Assembly (NCBI GenBank): GCA_949289005.1 | Contig: CASEMQ010000062.1 | Location: 1-56,913, forward strand | From: an uncultured Lentisphaeraceae bacterium | Lineage (GTDB): Bacteria > Verrucomicrobiota > Kiritimatiellia > RFP12 > DVOR01 | Reading direction: 5' to 3' | DNA length: 56,913 nucleotides | Shown here: piece after piece, positions 26,965-34,092 of the stretch | Position numbering within the stretch: position 1 is the first letter of the stretch | Layout: each line of letters starts with the position of its first letter | Translations under genes and position numbers: made by a program | Notes under the pieces: model-generated | The model's input: the letters and a program-made list of their open reading frames with translations, nothing else | Database searches by the model: none | What the model was told of the DNA's origin: nothing

Positions 26965-28487
26965 CCAAAGCCTACGCCGCGGCGGTGCTCGGCATCGGCG
27001 CCGAGCCCGTCGAGATCGAGGTCCACTCCGTGGCCTCCGAGGACCCACACACGCGCGTGGTGGGCCTGCCCGACGCCGCCGTCAAGGAGAGCATCGACCG
27101 CGTCCGCGCAGCCCTGCGCAACTCGGCCTTCACCCTCAAGCCCACCGCCGTGACCATCAACCTGGCTCCTGCCGACCTGCGCAAGGAAGGCCCCGTCTAT
27201 GACCTGCCCATCGCGTTGGCGCTGCTGGCCGCGGGGGGCTCCGTCTCCCTGCCGCGCCTGGCCGAGGTGCCCGTGCTCGGCGAGTTGGCGCTGGGCGGCG
27301 GCGTGCGCAAAATCCGCGGCGCGCTCCCCATCACGCTCGCCCTCAAGGCACGCGGCTTCAAGGCCGTGATGGTGCCGGAGGCGAACGCCGACGAGGCCGC
27401 CTTGGTCGAGGGCATCGACGTCTGGCCCGTGGCCACGCTCGGCCAAGCGGTGGATTTGCTCGCCGGCAAGGCCACGCCCAAGCCCCACCGCGTGGATCGC
27501 GACCGCCTCTTCGCCGAGGGTCTGGCGGGCGGCGAGGACTTCGCGGACGTCAAAGGCCAGGCGCTCGCCCGCCGCGCGGTCGAGGTCGCCGTCAGCGGCG
27601 GCCACAACATCCTGCTCATCGGCTCGCCAGGCAGCGGCAAGACGATGCTTGCGCGGCGCATCCCCTCCATCCTGCCGCCGCTGACGTTGGACGAGGCGCT
27701 GGAGGTGACGGCCATCCACTCCGTGGCCGGGGCCCTGCGCGGCGGCGTCGTCGCGCGCCGCCCCTTCCGCGCGCCGCACCACACCGTCTCCGACGCCGGG
27801 CTCATCGGCGGCGGCACCCATCCCACCCCCGGCGAGGTCTCCCTGGCGCACCGCGGCGTCCTCTTCCTCGACGAATTGCCCGAGTTCCACCGGCACGTGC
27901 TCGAAGTGCTCCGCCAGCCGTTGGAGGATGGCGCCGTGACCATCGCGCGCACGTCGGCCACGCTCACCTTCCCGGCGGACTTCATGCTCGTGGCGGCGAT
28001 GAACCCCTGCCCCTGCGGTTTCGCGGGCGACCCCAAGCGCGCCTGCCGCTGCAACGAGCCGGCCATCCGCCGCTACCGCGCCCGCGTCTCCGGTCCCTTG
28101 CTCGACCGCATCGACCTGCACGTGGAGGTGCCCGCCGTGCCCTTCGGCGACCTGGCGGCCAAAGGCGCCGGCGAGAGTTCCGCCGCCATCCGCGAACGTG
28201 TCCTCGCCTGCCGTGCGCTCCAGGCCGAACGCTACAAGAACCTCCCGGGCGTCCGCAGCAACGCCGACCTGCCTCCCGGCCAAATCCAGCGCCTCTGCCC
28301 CTTGGAGCCCGCCGCCGAGAGTGTCCTGCGCGCCGCGATGGACGAGCTGGGCCTCACCGCCCGCGCCTATGCCCGCATCCTCCGCGTCGCCCGCACCATC
28401 GCCGACATGGCCCGCGCACCCATCATCGCCCGCGAGCACCTTTTCGAGGCCATCCAATACCGCGCCCTCGACCGCGCCCAGTGGTGA
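26958..28487 (+). CDS. comM: YifB/ComM family Mg-chelatase-like AAA ATPase
   Basis: A hexameric branch-migration-type helicase (ComM acts in integration of transforming DNA in Vibrio). 509 aa, family length. The N-terminal YifB-specific LonC-like fold (EVHSVASEDPHTRVVGLPDA, AVKESIDRVRAAL) is followed by Walker A IGSPGSGKTMLARR and Walker B FLDELPEF. A Cys cluster follows (NPCPCGFAGDPKRACRC), then the C-terminal helical lid. ATG 26958 overlaps the upstream stop by 7 bp. No competence pilus genes are adjacent, so a role in transformation is not established here. Confidence 0.94.
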   Translation: MLTKAYAAAVLGIGAEPVEIEVHSVASEDPHTRVVGLPDAAVKESIDRVRAALRNSAFTLKPTAVTINLAPADLRKEGPVYDLPIALALLAAGGSVSLPRLAEVPVLGELALGGGVRKIRGALPITLALKARGFKAVMVPEANADEAALVEGIDVWPVATLGQAVDLLAGKATPKPHRVDRDRLFAEGLAGGEDFADVKGQALARRAVEVAVSGGHNILLIGSPGSGKTMLARRIPSILPPLTLDEALEVTAIHSVAGALRGGVVARRPFRAPHHTVSDAGLIGGGTHPTPGEVSLAHRGVLFLDELPEFHRHVLEVLRQPLEDGAVTIARTSATLTFPADFMLVAAMNPCPCGFAGDPKRACRCNEPAIRRYRARVSGPLLDRIDLHVEVPAVPFGDLAAKGAGESSAAIRERVLACRALQAERYKNLPGVRSNADLPPGQIQRLCPLEPAAESVLRAAMDELGLTARAYARILRVARTIADMARAPIIAREHLFEAIQYRALDRAQW

Positions 28488-28517
28488 CACCCGGCGGCGA
28501 GGCGACCGGCCGGCGGC

Positions 28518-28546
28518 TTGACGCCCGCGGGGCGGGATGGTAAATT
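28518..28546 (+). promoter_or_regulatory. Promoter of EamA gene (TTGACG-17-TGG TAAATT)
   Basis: TTGACG at 28518-28523, 17-nt spacer, TAAATT at 28541-28546 preceded by TGG. It has both a good -35 and the extended -10. Confidence 0.75.
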
Positions 28547-28571
28547 ACCGCGCCGTTTTTGGAGGGACACC

Positions 28572-29471
28572 ATGTTTGGCGTGCGGACGCAGGGCTTTGT
28601 CTTTGGGATTTTGGCGGCGGTTTGCTACGGGCTGAACCCGCTGGGCGCGAAGTCGCTCTACGCAGGTGGGTTGACGGCGGATTCGGTGCTGTTCTATCGT
28701 TACGCGATCGCGGCGGCGGCGTTGGGGGCGTGGCTGGTGTTGCGGGGGGAGACGTTCCGGCTGGCGGGGCGGGAGTTGCGGTGGGTGGCGATACTGGGGG
28801 CGTGCTTTGGGGTGTCGTCGCTGACCTTTTTCGAGAGTTTCACGGTGATGGATTCGGGGCTGGCGTGCGCGTTGCTGTTCGTCTATCCGGCGATGGTGGC
28901 GGGGATTATGGCGGCGTGCTTCGGGGAACGGCTGGGTGTGTGGCGCATGGCGGCGCTGGCGGGGGGCTTGGGCGGGGTGGCGTTGCTGTGCCGGGGCGGA
29001 GGGGGTGGTGTCTCGGCGATCGGCGTGGCGCTGGTGATGGTCTCGGCGCTGACCTACGCGCTCTACATCGTCTTCCTCAACCGGGCGCGCCTGGAGCTTT
29101 CCGTGGCGAAGCTGACCTTCTACGCGTTGCTCTTTGGCCTGCCCTTCATCCTGGGGCACGAGGCGTTGGGCGGGCGGTTTGTGCCGCAGCCGTTGGTCTC
29201 GCCGGGCATGGCGCTGTGGGCGTTGATGCTGGGGATTGTGCCGACGGTGCTGTCGTTGGTGCTGATGGCGGAGGCGGTGCGCCGCGTGGGCGAGACGCCG
29301 ACGGCGTTGTTGGGCGCGTTGGAGCCGCTGACGGCGCTGGCGATCGGCTTTCTCTTCTTTGGGGAGGCGCTGACGGTGCGCGCCACGCTGGGGGTGGCGC
29401 TCATCCTAGGGGCGGTGGCGCTGATCACGCTCCTGCCGGCCGCGCCGAAGCGTCACCGCCGCCGCGCCTGA
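28572..29471 (+). CDS. EamA/DMT-superfamily transporter
   Basis: An inner-membrane exporter-type protein, 299 aa, with ten predicted membrane helices in two EamA repeats. The first repeat starts GFVFGILAAVCYGLNPLGAK and ends near VALLCRGG (about 137); the second covers GVALVMVSALTYALYIVFLN to LGVALILGAVALITLLP. ETPTALLGALEPLTALAIGF is the typical second-repeat signature. ATG 28572 follows GGAGGG at 5 nt. It has its own promoter and is followed by a 9-bp hairpin separating it from the convergent MBL gene. The transported metabolite is not predictable. Confidence 0.9.
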   Translation: MFGVRTQGFVFGILAAVCYGLNPLGAKSLYAGGLTADSVLFYRYAIAAAALGAWLVLRGETFRLAGRELRWVAILGACFGVSSLTFFESFTVMDSGLACALLFVYPAMVAGIMAACFGERLGVWRMAALAGGLGGVALLCRGGGGGVSAIGVALVMVSALTYALYIVFLNRARLELSVAKLTFYALLFGLPFILGHEALGGRFVPQPLVSPGMALWALMLGIVPTVLSLVLMAEAVRRVGETPTALLGALEPLTALAIGFLFFGEALTVRATLGVALILGAVALITLLPAAPKRHRRRA

Positions 29472-29495
29472 CGCCCGGAGTCGTCGTCCGGGCGT
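29471..29495. terminator. Hairpin between convergent genes, terminator-like
   Basis: A 9-bp perfect stem (29471-29479 with 29487-29495, loop 29480-29486) lies right at the EamA stop and 19 bp past the MBL gene stop. It lacks a T-tract, so intrinsic termination is uncertain. Confidence 0.4.
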
Positions 29496-29513
29496 TGCGG
29501 TCTGCGCGCCATG

Positions 29514-30161
29514 TCAGAAGCCCGGGTCGTCCTGGAGATAGGGGTTGAAGCGACGTTCGCAGGCGATGGTGCTGGCGGGTCCGTGGCCGGGGAGGATGGT
29601 CGTCTCGGGGGCGAGGTCGGCGGCCAGGGCGCGCACGGAGCGGTCGAGCGCGGGAAAGGAGCCGCCGGGGAGATCGGTGCGGCCGACGGAGCCTTGGAAG
29701 AGGGTGTCGCCGGTGAAGCAGAGGGGGGCGGGCACATCTTGCGTGAGGAGAATGCACTGGCCGCCGGGGGTGTGGCCGGGGGTGGGGATAAGACGCGCGG
29801 CGATACCGCCGCAGGCCCACGTCTCGCCCGCCTCCACGAGGCTCTCGGGGCGGCGCTGGTGGCAGTAGAGGGGCGGATATTGGTTGGCGGGGTGGTCAAA
29901 GGCCCACTTGGCGTCCTCCGCGCGCATGGCAACGGGCAGGCCCGGCCACCGCGCGAGCGCGTCGTCCAACGCGCCCAGGTGGTCGAAGTGCCCATGCGTG
30001 AGCAGGATGCAGACAGGCGTGACGCCGCGGGCGGCGACCTCTGCGGCGATGGCCTCGAAGTCCGCGCCCGGGTCGATGATCCACGCCTGCTTGGCGTCGT
30101 TCCACACCAAATAGCAATTCTCGGCCAATGGGCCGGTTTCGACGACGGAATAGGCAATCAT
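29514..30161 (-). CDS. MBL-fold metallo-hydrolase (glyoxalase II-like)
   Basis: A 215-aa zinc hydrolase. The first metal motif THGHFDH (HxHxDH, about 55-61) follows WIIDPGADFEAIAAEV. Further metal ligands lie in IPTPGHTPGG and FTGDTLFQGSVGRTDLPGG, and the last in LPGHGPASTI. The short length and GRTDLPGG loop match the YcbL/GloB-like group rather than beta-lactamases. ATG 30161 follows GGAAGGAG at good spacing. It lies 16 bp after the C10 peptidase gene, so it probably rides on that leaderless transcript, but a functional tie is not obvious. Confidence 0.9.
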   Translation of the reverse strand: MIAYSVVETGPLAENCYLVWNDAKQAWIIDPGADFEAIAAEVAARGVTPVCILLTHGHFDHLGALDDALARWPGLPVAMRAEDAKWAFDHPANQYPPLYCHQRRPESLVEAGETWACGGIAARLIPTPGHTPGGQCILLTQDVPAPLCFTGDTLFQGSVGRTDLPGGSFPALDRSVRALAADLAPETTILPGHGPASTIACERRFNPYLQDDPGF

Positions 30162-30177
30162 GGCAAGGCTCCTTCCC

Positions 30178-32076
30178 TTAGTTGAGGCGCAGGCGGTAGC
30201 CGGGGGCCTTGGCGGTCGCTGGCTCGAAATCGAAACTGTCCGGCGCGAGTGCGCCGAGGTTCCCGCCGAGCGGGCGGCCGTCCAACCCGCGCGCGGGGCA
30301 ATCGTGGCCGGCCGCGCAGGCGGCGGGCGCGGCGGGGCGGAGCGCGTCGCCCACGCCCGTCCGGTTGCCGCCGCCGTCCGAACCGTCGCCCAACGTCCCC
30401 GCGAAGGTGCAGTGCGTGGCTATACCGCCGGGCAGGTTCTGCGCGTCTTTGTTGAGGAAGACGCAGCAAGTGGCCGCGAGCATGTTGCCCATGTAGTTGT
30501 TGCGGCCGCCGGAGAAGACGCAGTTGCGGGCGGCCACCTGCGTCTTCGCGTCATCGGCGGGCCCGACGAAGAGGGGTATTTGCGCGTTGGCGTCCACCAA
30601 GAAAAAGCCATCGAGCGTCGCGCCTTCGCCAAGCCGCACGAGCGTACCGTACAAGCCGGCGGCAGGGACGAGGCGCGTGGGGGTGGCCAAGGGGTCGGTC
30701 ACGCCGGTGGCCGGGTTGTACCCGCCGACGAGCGTGACGCCGGCGGGCACGACGAGCGTCTGTGCGAGGGCGTAAGTGCCGGTGGCGACGTGGACGGTCT
30801 TGCCGGCGTATTGGGCGAGATTGGCAAGTTGGGCGGGCGTGTCAAGGACGATCGGGGCAATCGGCTCAAGCGTGAAGTCCGCCACCGCCCCGCCGAAGGC
30901 GAGGGGATAGGGCACGGGCGGCTCGCCCGAGCCGTCGCCCTTGCCCCCGCCATCCTTGCCCTGCGCCGCCTCCCATTCGTTCTGCTTGGCGATGCGCAAA
31001 TCGTCGTCGATGAAGCCCTCGACCGTCACGGTCCGCGTTTGGGCGACGTAGCCCGCGGCGGCGACGGTCACGGTGTAGGTGTCTTTGGGGAGAGTGGTGG
31101 GCGTGTAAAGCGCGGCGGTGTCCACGCGCGGCAGGTTGGTGAAGGCGTAGAGGCCGTTCGCGTCGGTGGCCGCCGTCCAAACGGTGCCGTTCGCGTGGGT
31201 GAGCGTCACGGTGGCGCCGGCGACGGGGGCTTGGCCGGCCGTGGCGACGCGCCCGACGACGACGCTGCCGAGCGCGGTGGGGAAGACATTGGCGTAGAGC
31301 GTGCGGAAGCCGTGGTCGGCGTAGGGCGCCGGCGTGCGCGCGGTCTCCCAGTCCCACCAACCATAGCCCTGGGTGCCGCCCCAGCCGTAGTTCACGTGGA
31401 AATACTCCGTGCCATCCGCATCCACGCCCCAACCATCCACCACGATCATGTGCCCCATGTTCGCGCCGGTGGTGTAGATGCCCGCGCACAACGGCGCACC
31501 CACCTGGAGCGAGACGCGCAGGAGCCTGCGGAGCATCCCCTCCCAGTAATCCGGCACCACGCCGTAATCGCGCGGCTGGGAGTAACGATAGCCCTCCGCA
31601 AAGCCCGTGTAGTCCTTGAAACGCTCCTCGTTCACCGTGGCCAACGCCAAATCGTCCGTGTAGGTCGCGTTGCCGATGACGCCAAAGTCCCACATCAGCC
31701 GCGCCACGGGCGTCTCCGTCTCGCCGTCCGCGCGCGTGACCGTCGTACGGTCGCGCACCGCCACCCAATCGAACGGCTCGCGCAGGAGCGTCGTGCGCGC
31801 CTCCGCCTTGCCCTTGAAAATCACCGTGCCCGACCGCTCCGGCGGCACCCAATCAGCCGCGGGCGTGCCATGGTTCAGCGCGTGATAGACCAAGATCTGC
31901 CCCCACGCCAAAGGGTCGCACCCGCAGCAAGCCGCCCGGGTGTAGACATTCATCGTCGCGTCCTGCGACCACCCCCTGGTGGCCTCGCACAAAGGCCCCA
32001 CCAACACACGTGCCGGCCCCGCCCAAAGCGCACCCGCCGCCAACGTCACTGCCACAATGCTTGCAATCGCTTTCAT
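30178..32076 (-). CDS. Secreted C10 (streptopain-like) cysteine peptidase with C-terminal domains
   Basis: Exported protease-like protein of 632 aa. The signal peptide is KAIASIVAVTLAAGALWAG. The C10 core follows almost at once: CCGCDPLAWGQILVYH (nucleophile Cys53), then NMGHMIVVDGWGVD (His209) and FHVNYGWGG with the conserved Asn and Trp. Streptopain carries a long inhibitory propeptide before the Cys; none fits between cleavage site and Cys53 here. Residues about 270-345 look like a carboxypeptidase-regulatory/Ig-type beta domain (VVGRVATAGQAPVAGATVTL). A Gly-rich linker leads to a right-handed-helix-like repeat region (LANLAQYAGKTVHVATGTYA onward). No Shine-Dalgarno; -10 box 6 nt upstream. 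Confidence 0.85.
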   Translation of the reverse strand: MKAIASIVAVTLAAGALWAGPARVLVGPLCEATRGWSQDATMNVYTRAACCGCDPLAWGQILVYHALNHGTPAADWVPPERSGTVIFKGKAEARTTLLREPFDWVAVRDRTTVTRADGETETPVARLMWDFGVIGNATYTDDLALATVNEERFKDYTGFAEGYRYSQPRDYGVVPDYWEGMLRRLLRVSLQVGAPLCAGIYTTGANMGHMIVVDGWGVDADGTEYFHVNYGWGGTQGYGWWDWETARTPAPYADHGFRTLYANVFPTALGSVVVGRVATAGQAPVAGATVTLTHANGTVWTAATDANGLYAFTNLPRVDTAALYTPTTLPKDTYTVTVAAAGYVAQTRTVTVEGFIDDDLRIAKQNEWEAAQGKDGGGKGDGSGEPPVPYPLAFGGAVADFTLEPIAPIVLDTPAQLANLAQYAGKTVHVATGTYALAQTLVVPAGVTLVGGYNPATGVTDPLATPTRLVPAAGLYGTLVRLGEGATLDGFFLVDANAQIPLFVGPADDAKTQVAARNCVFSGGRNNYMGNMLAATCCVFLNKDAQNLPGGIATHCTFAGTLGDGSDGGGNRTGVGDALRPAAPAACAAGHDCPARGLDGRPLGGNLGALAPDSFDFEPATAKAPGYRLRLN

Positions 32077-32082
32077 GTCACC

Positions 32083-32091
32083 AGTATATCA
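32083..32091 (-). promoter_or_regulatory. Extended -10 (TGA-TATACT) 6 nt before C10 peptidase ATG
   Basis: Minus-strand TGATATACT at 32091-32083, then GGTGAC, then ATG 32076. The spacing predicts a leaderless mRNA. Confidence 0.6.
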
Positions 32092-32179
32092 CAAACGGCC
32101 CCACCCCCGCTCGCCCACTCCCCAACGGCACAAGCAGCACCAGACCTTACCGCCCCGGTCGGACAAAAAATGTCCGACA

Positions 32180-32228
32180 CCCTGCCTGTTCGCCGTTCAC
32201 GGTTTGCCGTTCACGCATTTGCTATAAT
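32180..32228 (+). repeat. Dispersed promoter-bearing intergenic repeat, copy D (short)
   Basis: About 49 bp sharing CTGTTCGCCGTTCAC and CATTTGCTATAAT with the promoter end of copies A-C, then diverging. A small GGACA-A5-TGTCC inverted repeat lies just outside, near 32161-32175. Confidence 0.55.
32220..32228 (+). promoter_or_regulatory. Extended -10 (TGC-TATAAT) upstream of murU-amgK fusion gene
   Basis: CATTTGC then TATAAT ending at 32228. The start codon is about 110 nt downstream, the longest leader in the window. I recognise no riboswitch or attenuator fold in that leader. Confidence 0.7.
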
Positions 32229-32337
32229 GTGGGGCTATCGGCAGGCACCCTTTCGGTCGTCGGGACACTTTTGCCCGGCGGATGTGTGGCGGTGGGTGTA
32301 CGGCGATGGCAACACGTGAGGCAAGGAAGCGAACGCG

Positions 32338-34092
32338 ATGATTACGGATGTGGCATTTGTCCTTTGTGCCGGGCTGGGCGAACGGCTCAGGCCGATGACG
32401 TTGGCGTTGCCCAAGCCTTTGGCGCCGCTGTGGAACCGGCCGTTGCTGGGGCACACGTTGGGGCGTTTGTCCGCGTGGGGCGTGCGGGAGATTTACGTGA
32501 ACGCGCATTGGCTGGGGGAGCAGGTGGCAGCCTTCGCGGCGGGATGGCGGGGCGCGCCGCGGGTGCGTGTGCTGGAGGAGCCGGAGCGGTTGGGCACGGG
32601 CGGCGCGTTGCGTGGGTTGGCGCCGCATTTGGGTGGGCGCCCATTTTGGTTAGTCAATGGCGACATTGTCTTTGACGTGGGGCCGCAGGCAATCGAGGCG
32701 GCCTTCGCGGCCTCCGGGAACTTCGGCGCGGCATGGCTGGAGCCCGCGCGGGGGCCGCGCACGGTGGAGATGGATTACGCCGGGCGAATCACCTGCTGGC
32801 ACTCGCCGACGCCGGGCGTGGCGCACACCTTCACCTTCACGGGCGTGAGCCTGTTGGGGGCGGAGGTCGTGGACTTCCTGCCGGGCAAAAAGGTCTGTTC
32901 GGTGGTGGAGGCCTTCGAGCGGGCGGCCTATGCGGGGAAGTTCGTGCGGGGCGTCTCGCCCAACGGCGCCTATTGGAACGACGTGGGCACGCCAGAGGCC
33001 TATCTTGAGGCGCACCGCGACGCGCGGCGTCTGCCGGCCCTGCGCGCATACGCGGCCGGCGCGGAGGACGCGCAACCCGACGAGGTGGCACGGGCGTTGA
33101 AAGCATTGGGCTGGGCCGCGGGCGACACCGTCGTCGCCCCGCTCGGCAAACGCGGCAGCGGGCGCACCTTCTGGCGGCTGGTCAATGGCGACCGCCGCGC
33201 GCTTGCCATCGCCTACGACGCCGAGTCGCGCCCCGAGAACGCCCGTTACGGCACCTGCGCCCGCGCGTTGGCGGGGCATGGCGTGGCCGTGCCACGCGTC
33301 TTGGCCGATTTGCCGGGGTTGTTGGCATTGGAGGATTTGGGCGACGAGACACTCGATCGCCGCGTGAAAGCCATCCGCGAGGCCATCGATTTCCCGCCCC
33401 CGCCCCACACGCACGGGGATGGGTGCGCCTGCGGCCACGCCCACGGCCACGCGCCCGAGTTGGCGCAGACGATGGAACTTTTGGCGGCCTTTCACCGCGT
33501 GCCCCGGGAGAATCTGGCGTTGGAGCCTCCCTTCGACGCCGCGCTCTACGAATGGGAGGTCGGCCTCTACGAACGCTTCGTGGCGCCCTTCCCCAAGACG
33601 GCGCGCGCGGAACTGCGGCGCGTGCGCGAGGCGCTCTTGGCGGAACCGCCCGTCTTGGTGCATCGCGACTTCCAAAGCAGCAACCTGCTGTGGCGCGACA
33701 AACGCCCGTGGGTCATCGATTTCCAAGGCATGCGGCGCGGGGCGGCAGTCTACGACCTGGCCAGCTTCTTCTTTGACCCCTATGTGGATTGGGGCGAGAC
33801 CGCGACGGAAGATGGGCTCGCGGCCTACGCCCGGGCGGCGGGGCGCCCCATCGCGGAGCTGCGCCGGGCACTGCCCCTCGCCGGGATCCAACGCCTGACC
33901 CAAGCCATCGGGGCCTACCATCGCTTGGCCTCGGTGGGACAACGGCATTTTTTGGCCTACGTGCCGACGGCGCGGGCGCGGGCGGCGGCCTTGGCCAACG
34001 CGGCGGGCCTTCCGGCGCTCGCGCGGGTCTTCGGCGACGCGAACGCGACAACGGACGCCCCATCGGCGACAGAAAACCAAGGAGACGCATGA
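32338..34092 (+). CDS. MurU-AmgK-type fusion: sugar-1-P nucleotidyltransferase plus sugar kinase
   Basis: Predicted bifunctional peptidoglycan-recycling enzyme, 584 aa. Residues 1-230 are a nucleotidyltransferase: LCAGLGERLRPMTLALPKPL (9-28), LVNGDIVFD (105-113), GAYWNDVGTPEAY. Residues about 255-575 are an APH-type kinase: catalytic VHRDFQSSNLLW (Asp444) and VIDFQGMRRGAAVYDLASFF (Asp461). In Pseudomonas, AmgK phosphorylates MurNAc at the anomeric carbon and MurU converts it to UDP-MurNAc; there they are separate genes. A His/Cys-rich insert, HTHGDGCACGHAHGH (357-371), interrupts the kinase lobe. Start by AAGGA upstream. The stop overlaps the next gene as ATGA. Substrate is inferred from domain pairing. 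Confidence 0.82.
   Translation: MITDVAFVLCAGLGERLRPMTLALPKPLAPLWNRPLLGHTLGRLSAWGVREIYVNAHWLGEQVAAFAAGWRGAPRVRVLEEPERLGTGGALRGLAPHLGGRPFWLVNGDIVFDVGPQAIEAAFAASGNFGAAWLEPARGPRTVEMDYAGRITCWHSPTPGVAHTFTFTGVSLLGAEVVDFLPGKKVCSVVEAFERAAYAGKFVRGVSPNGAYWNDVGTPEAYLEAHRDARRLPALRAYAAGAEDAQPDEVARALKALGWAAGDTVVAPLGKRGSGRTFWRLVNGDRRALAIAYDAESRPENARYGTCARALAGHGVAVPRVLADLPGLLALEDLGDETLDRRVKAIREAIDFPPPPHTHGDGCACGHAHGHAPELAQTMELLAAFHRVPRENLALEPPFDAALYEWEVGLYERFVAPFPKTARAELRRVREALLAEPPVLVHRDFQSSNLLWRDKRPWVIDFQGMRRGAAVYDLASFFFDPYVDWGETATEDGLAAYARAAGRPIAELRRALPLAGIQRLTQAIGAYHRLASVGQRHFLAYVPTARARAAALANAAGLPALARVFGDANATTDAPSATENQGDA

Noticed and set aside
32229..32337. Possible riboswitch in the ~110-nt leader of the murU-amgK gene
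   Set aside because: No conserved riboswitch core, terminator/antiterminator pair or strong hairpin could be recognised by eye.
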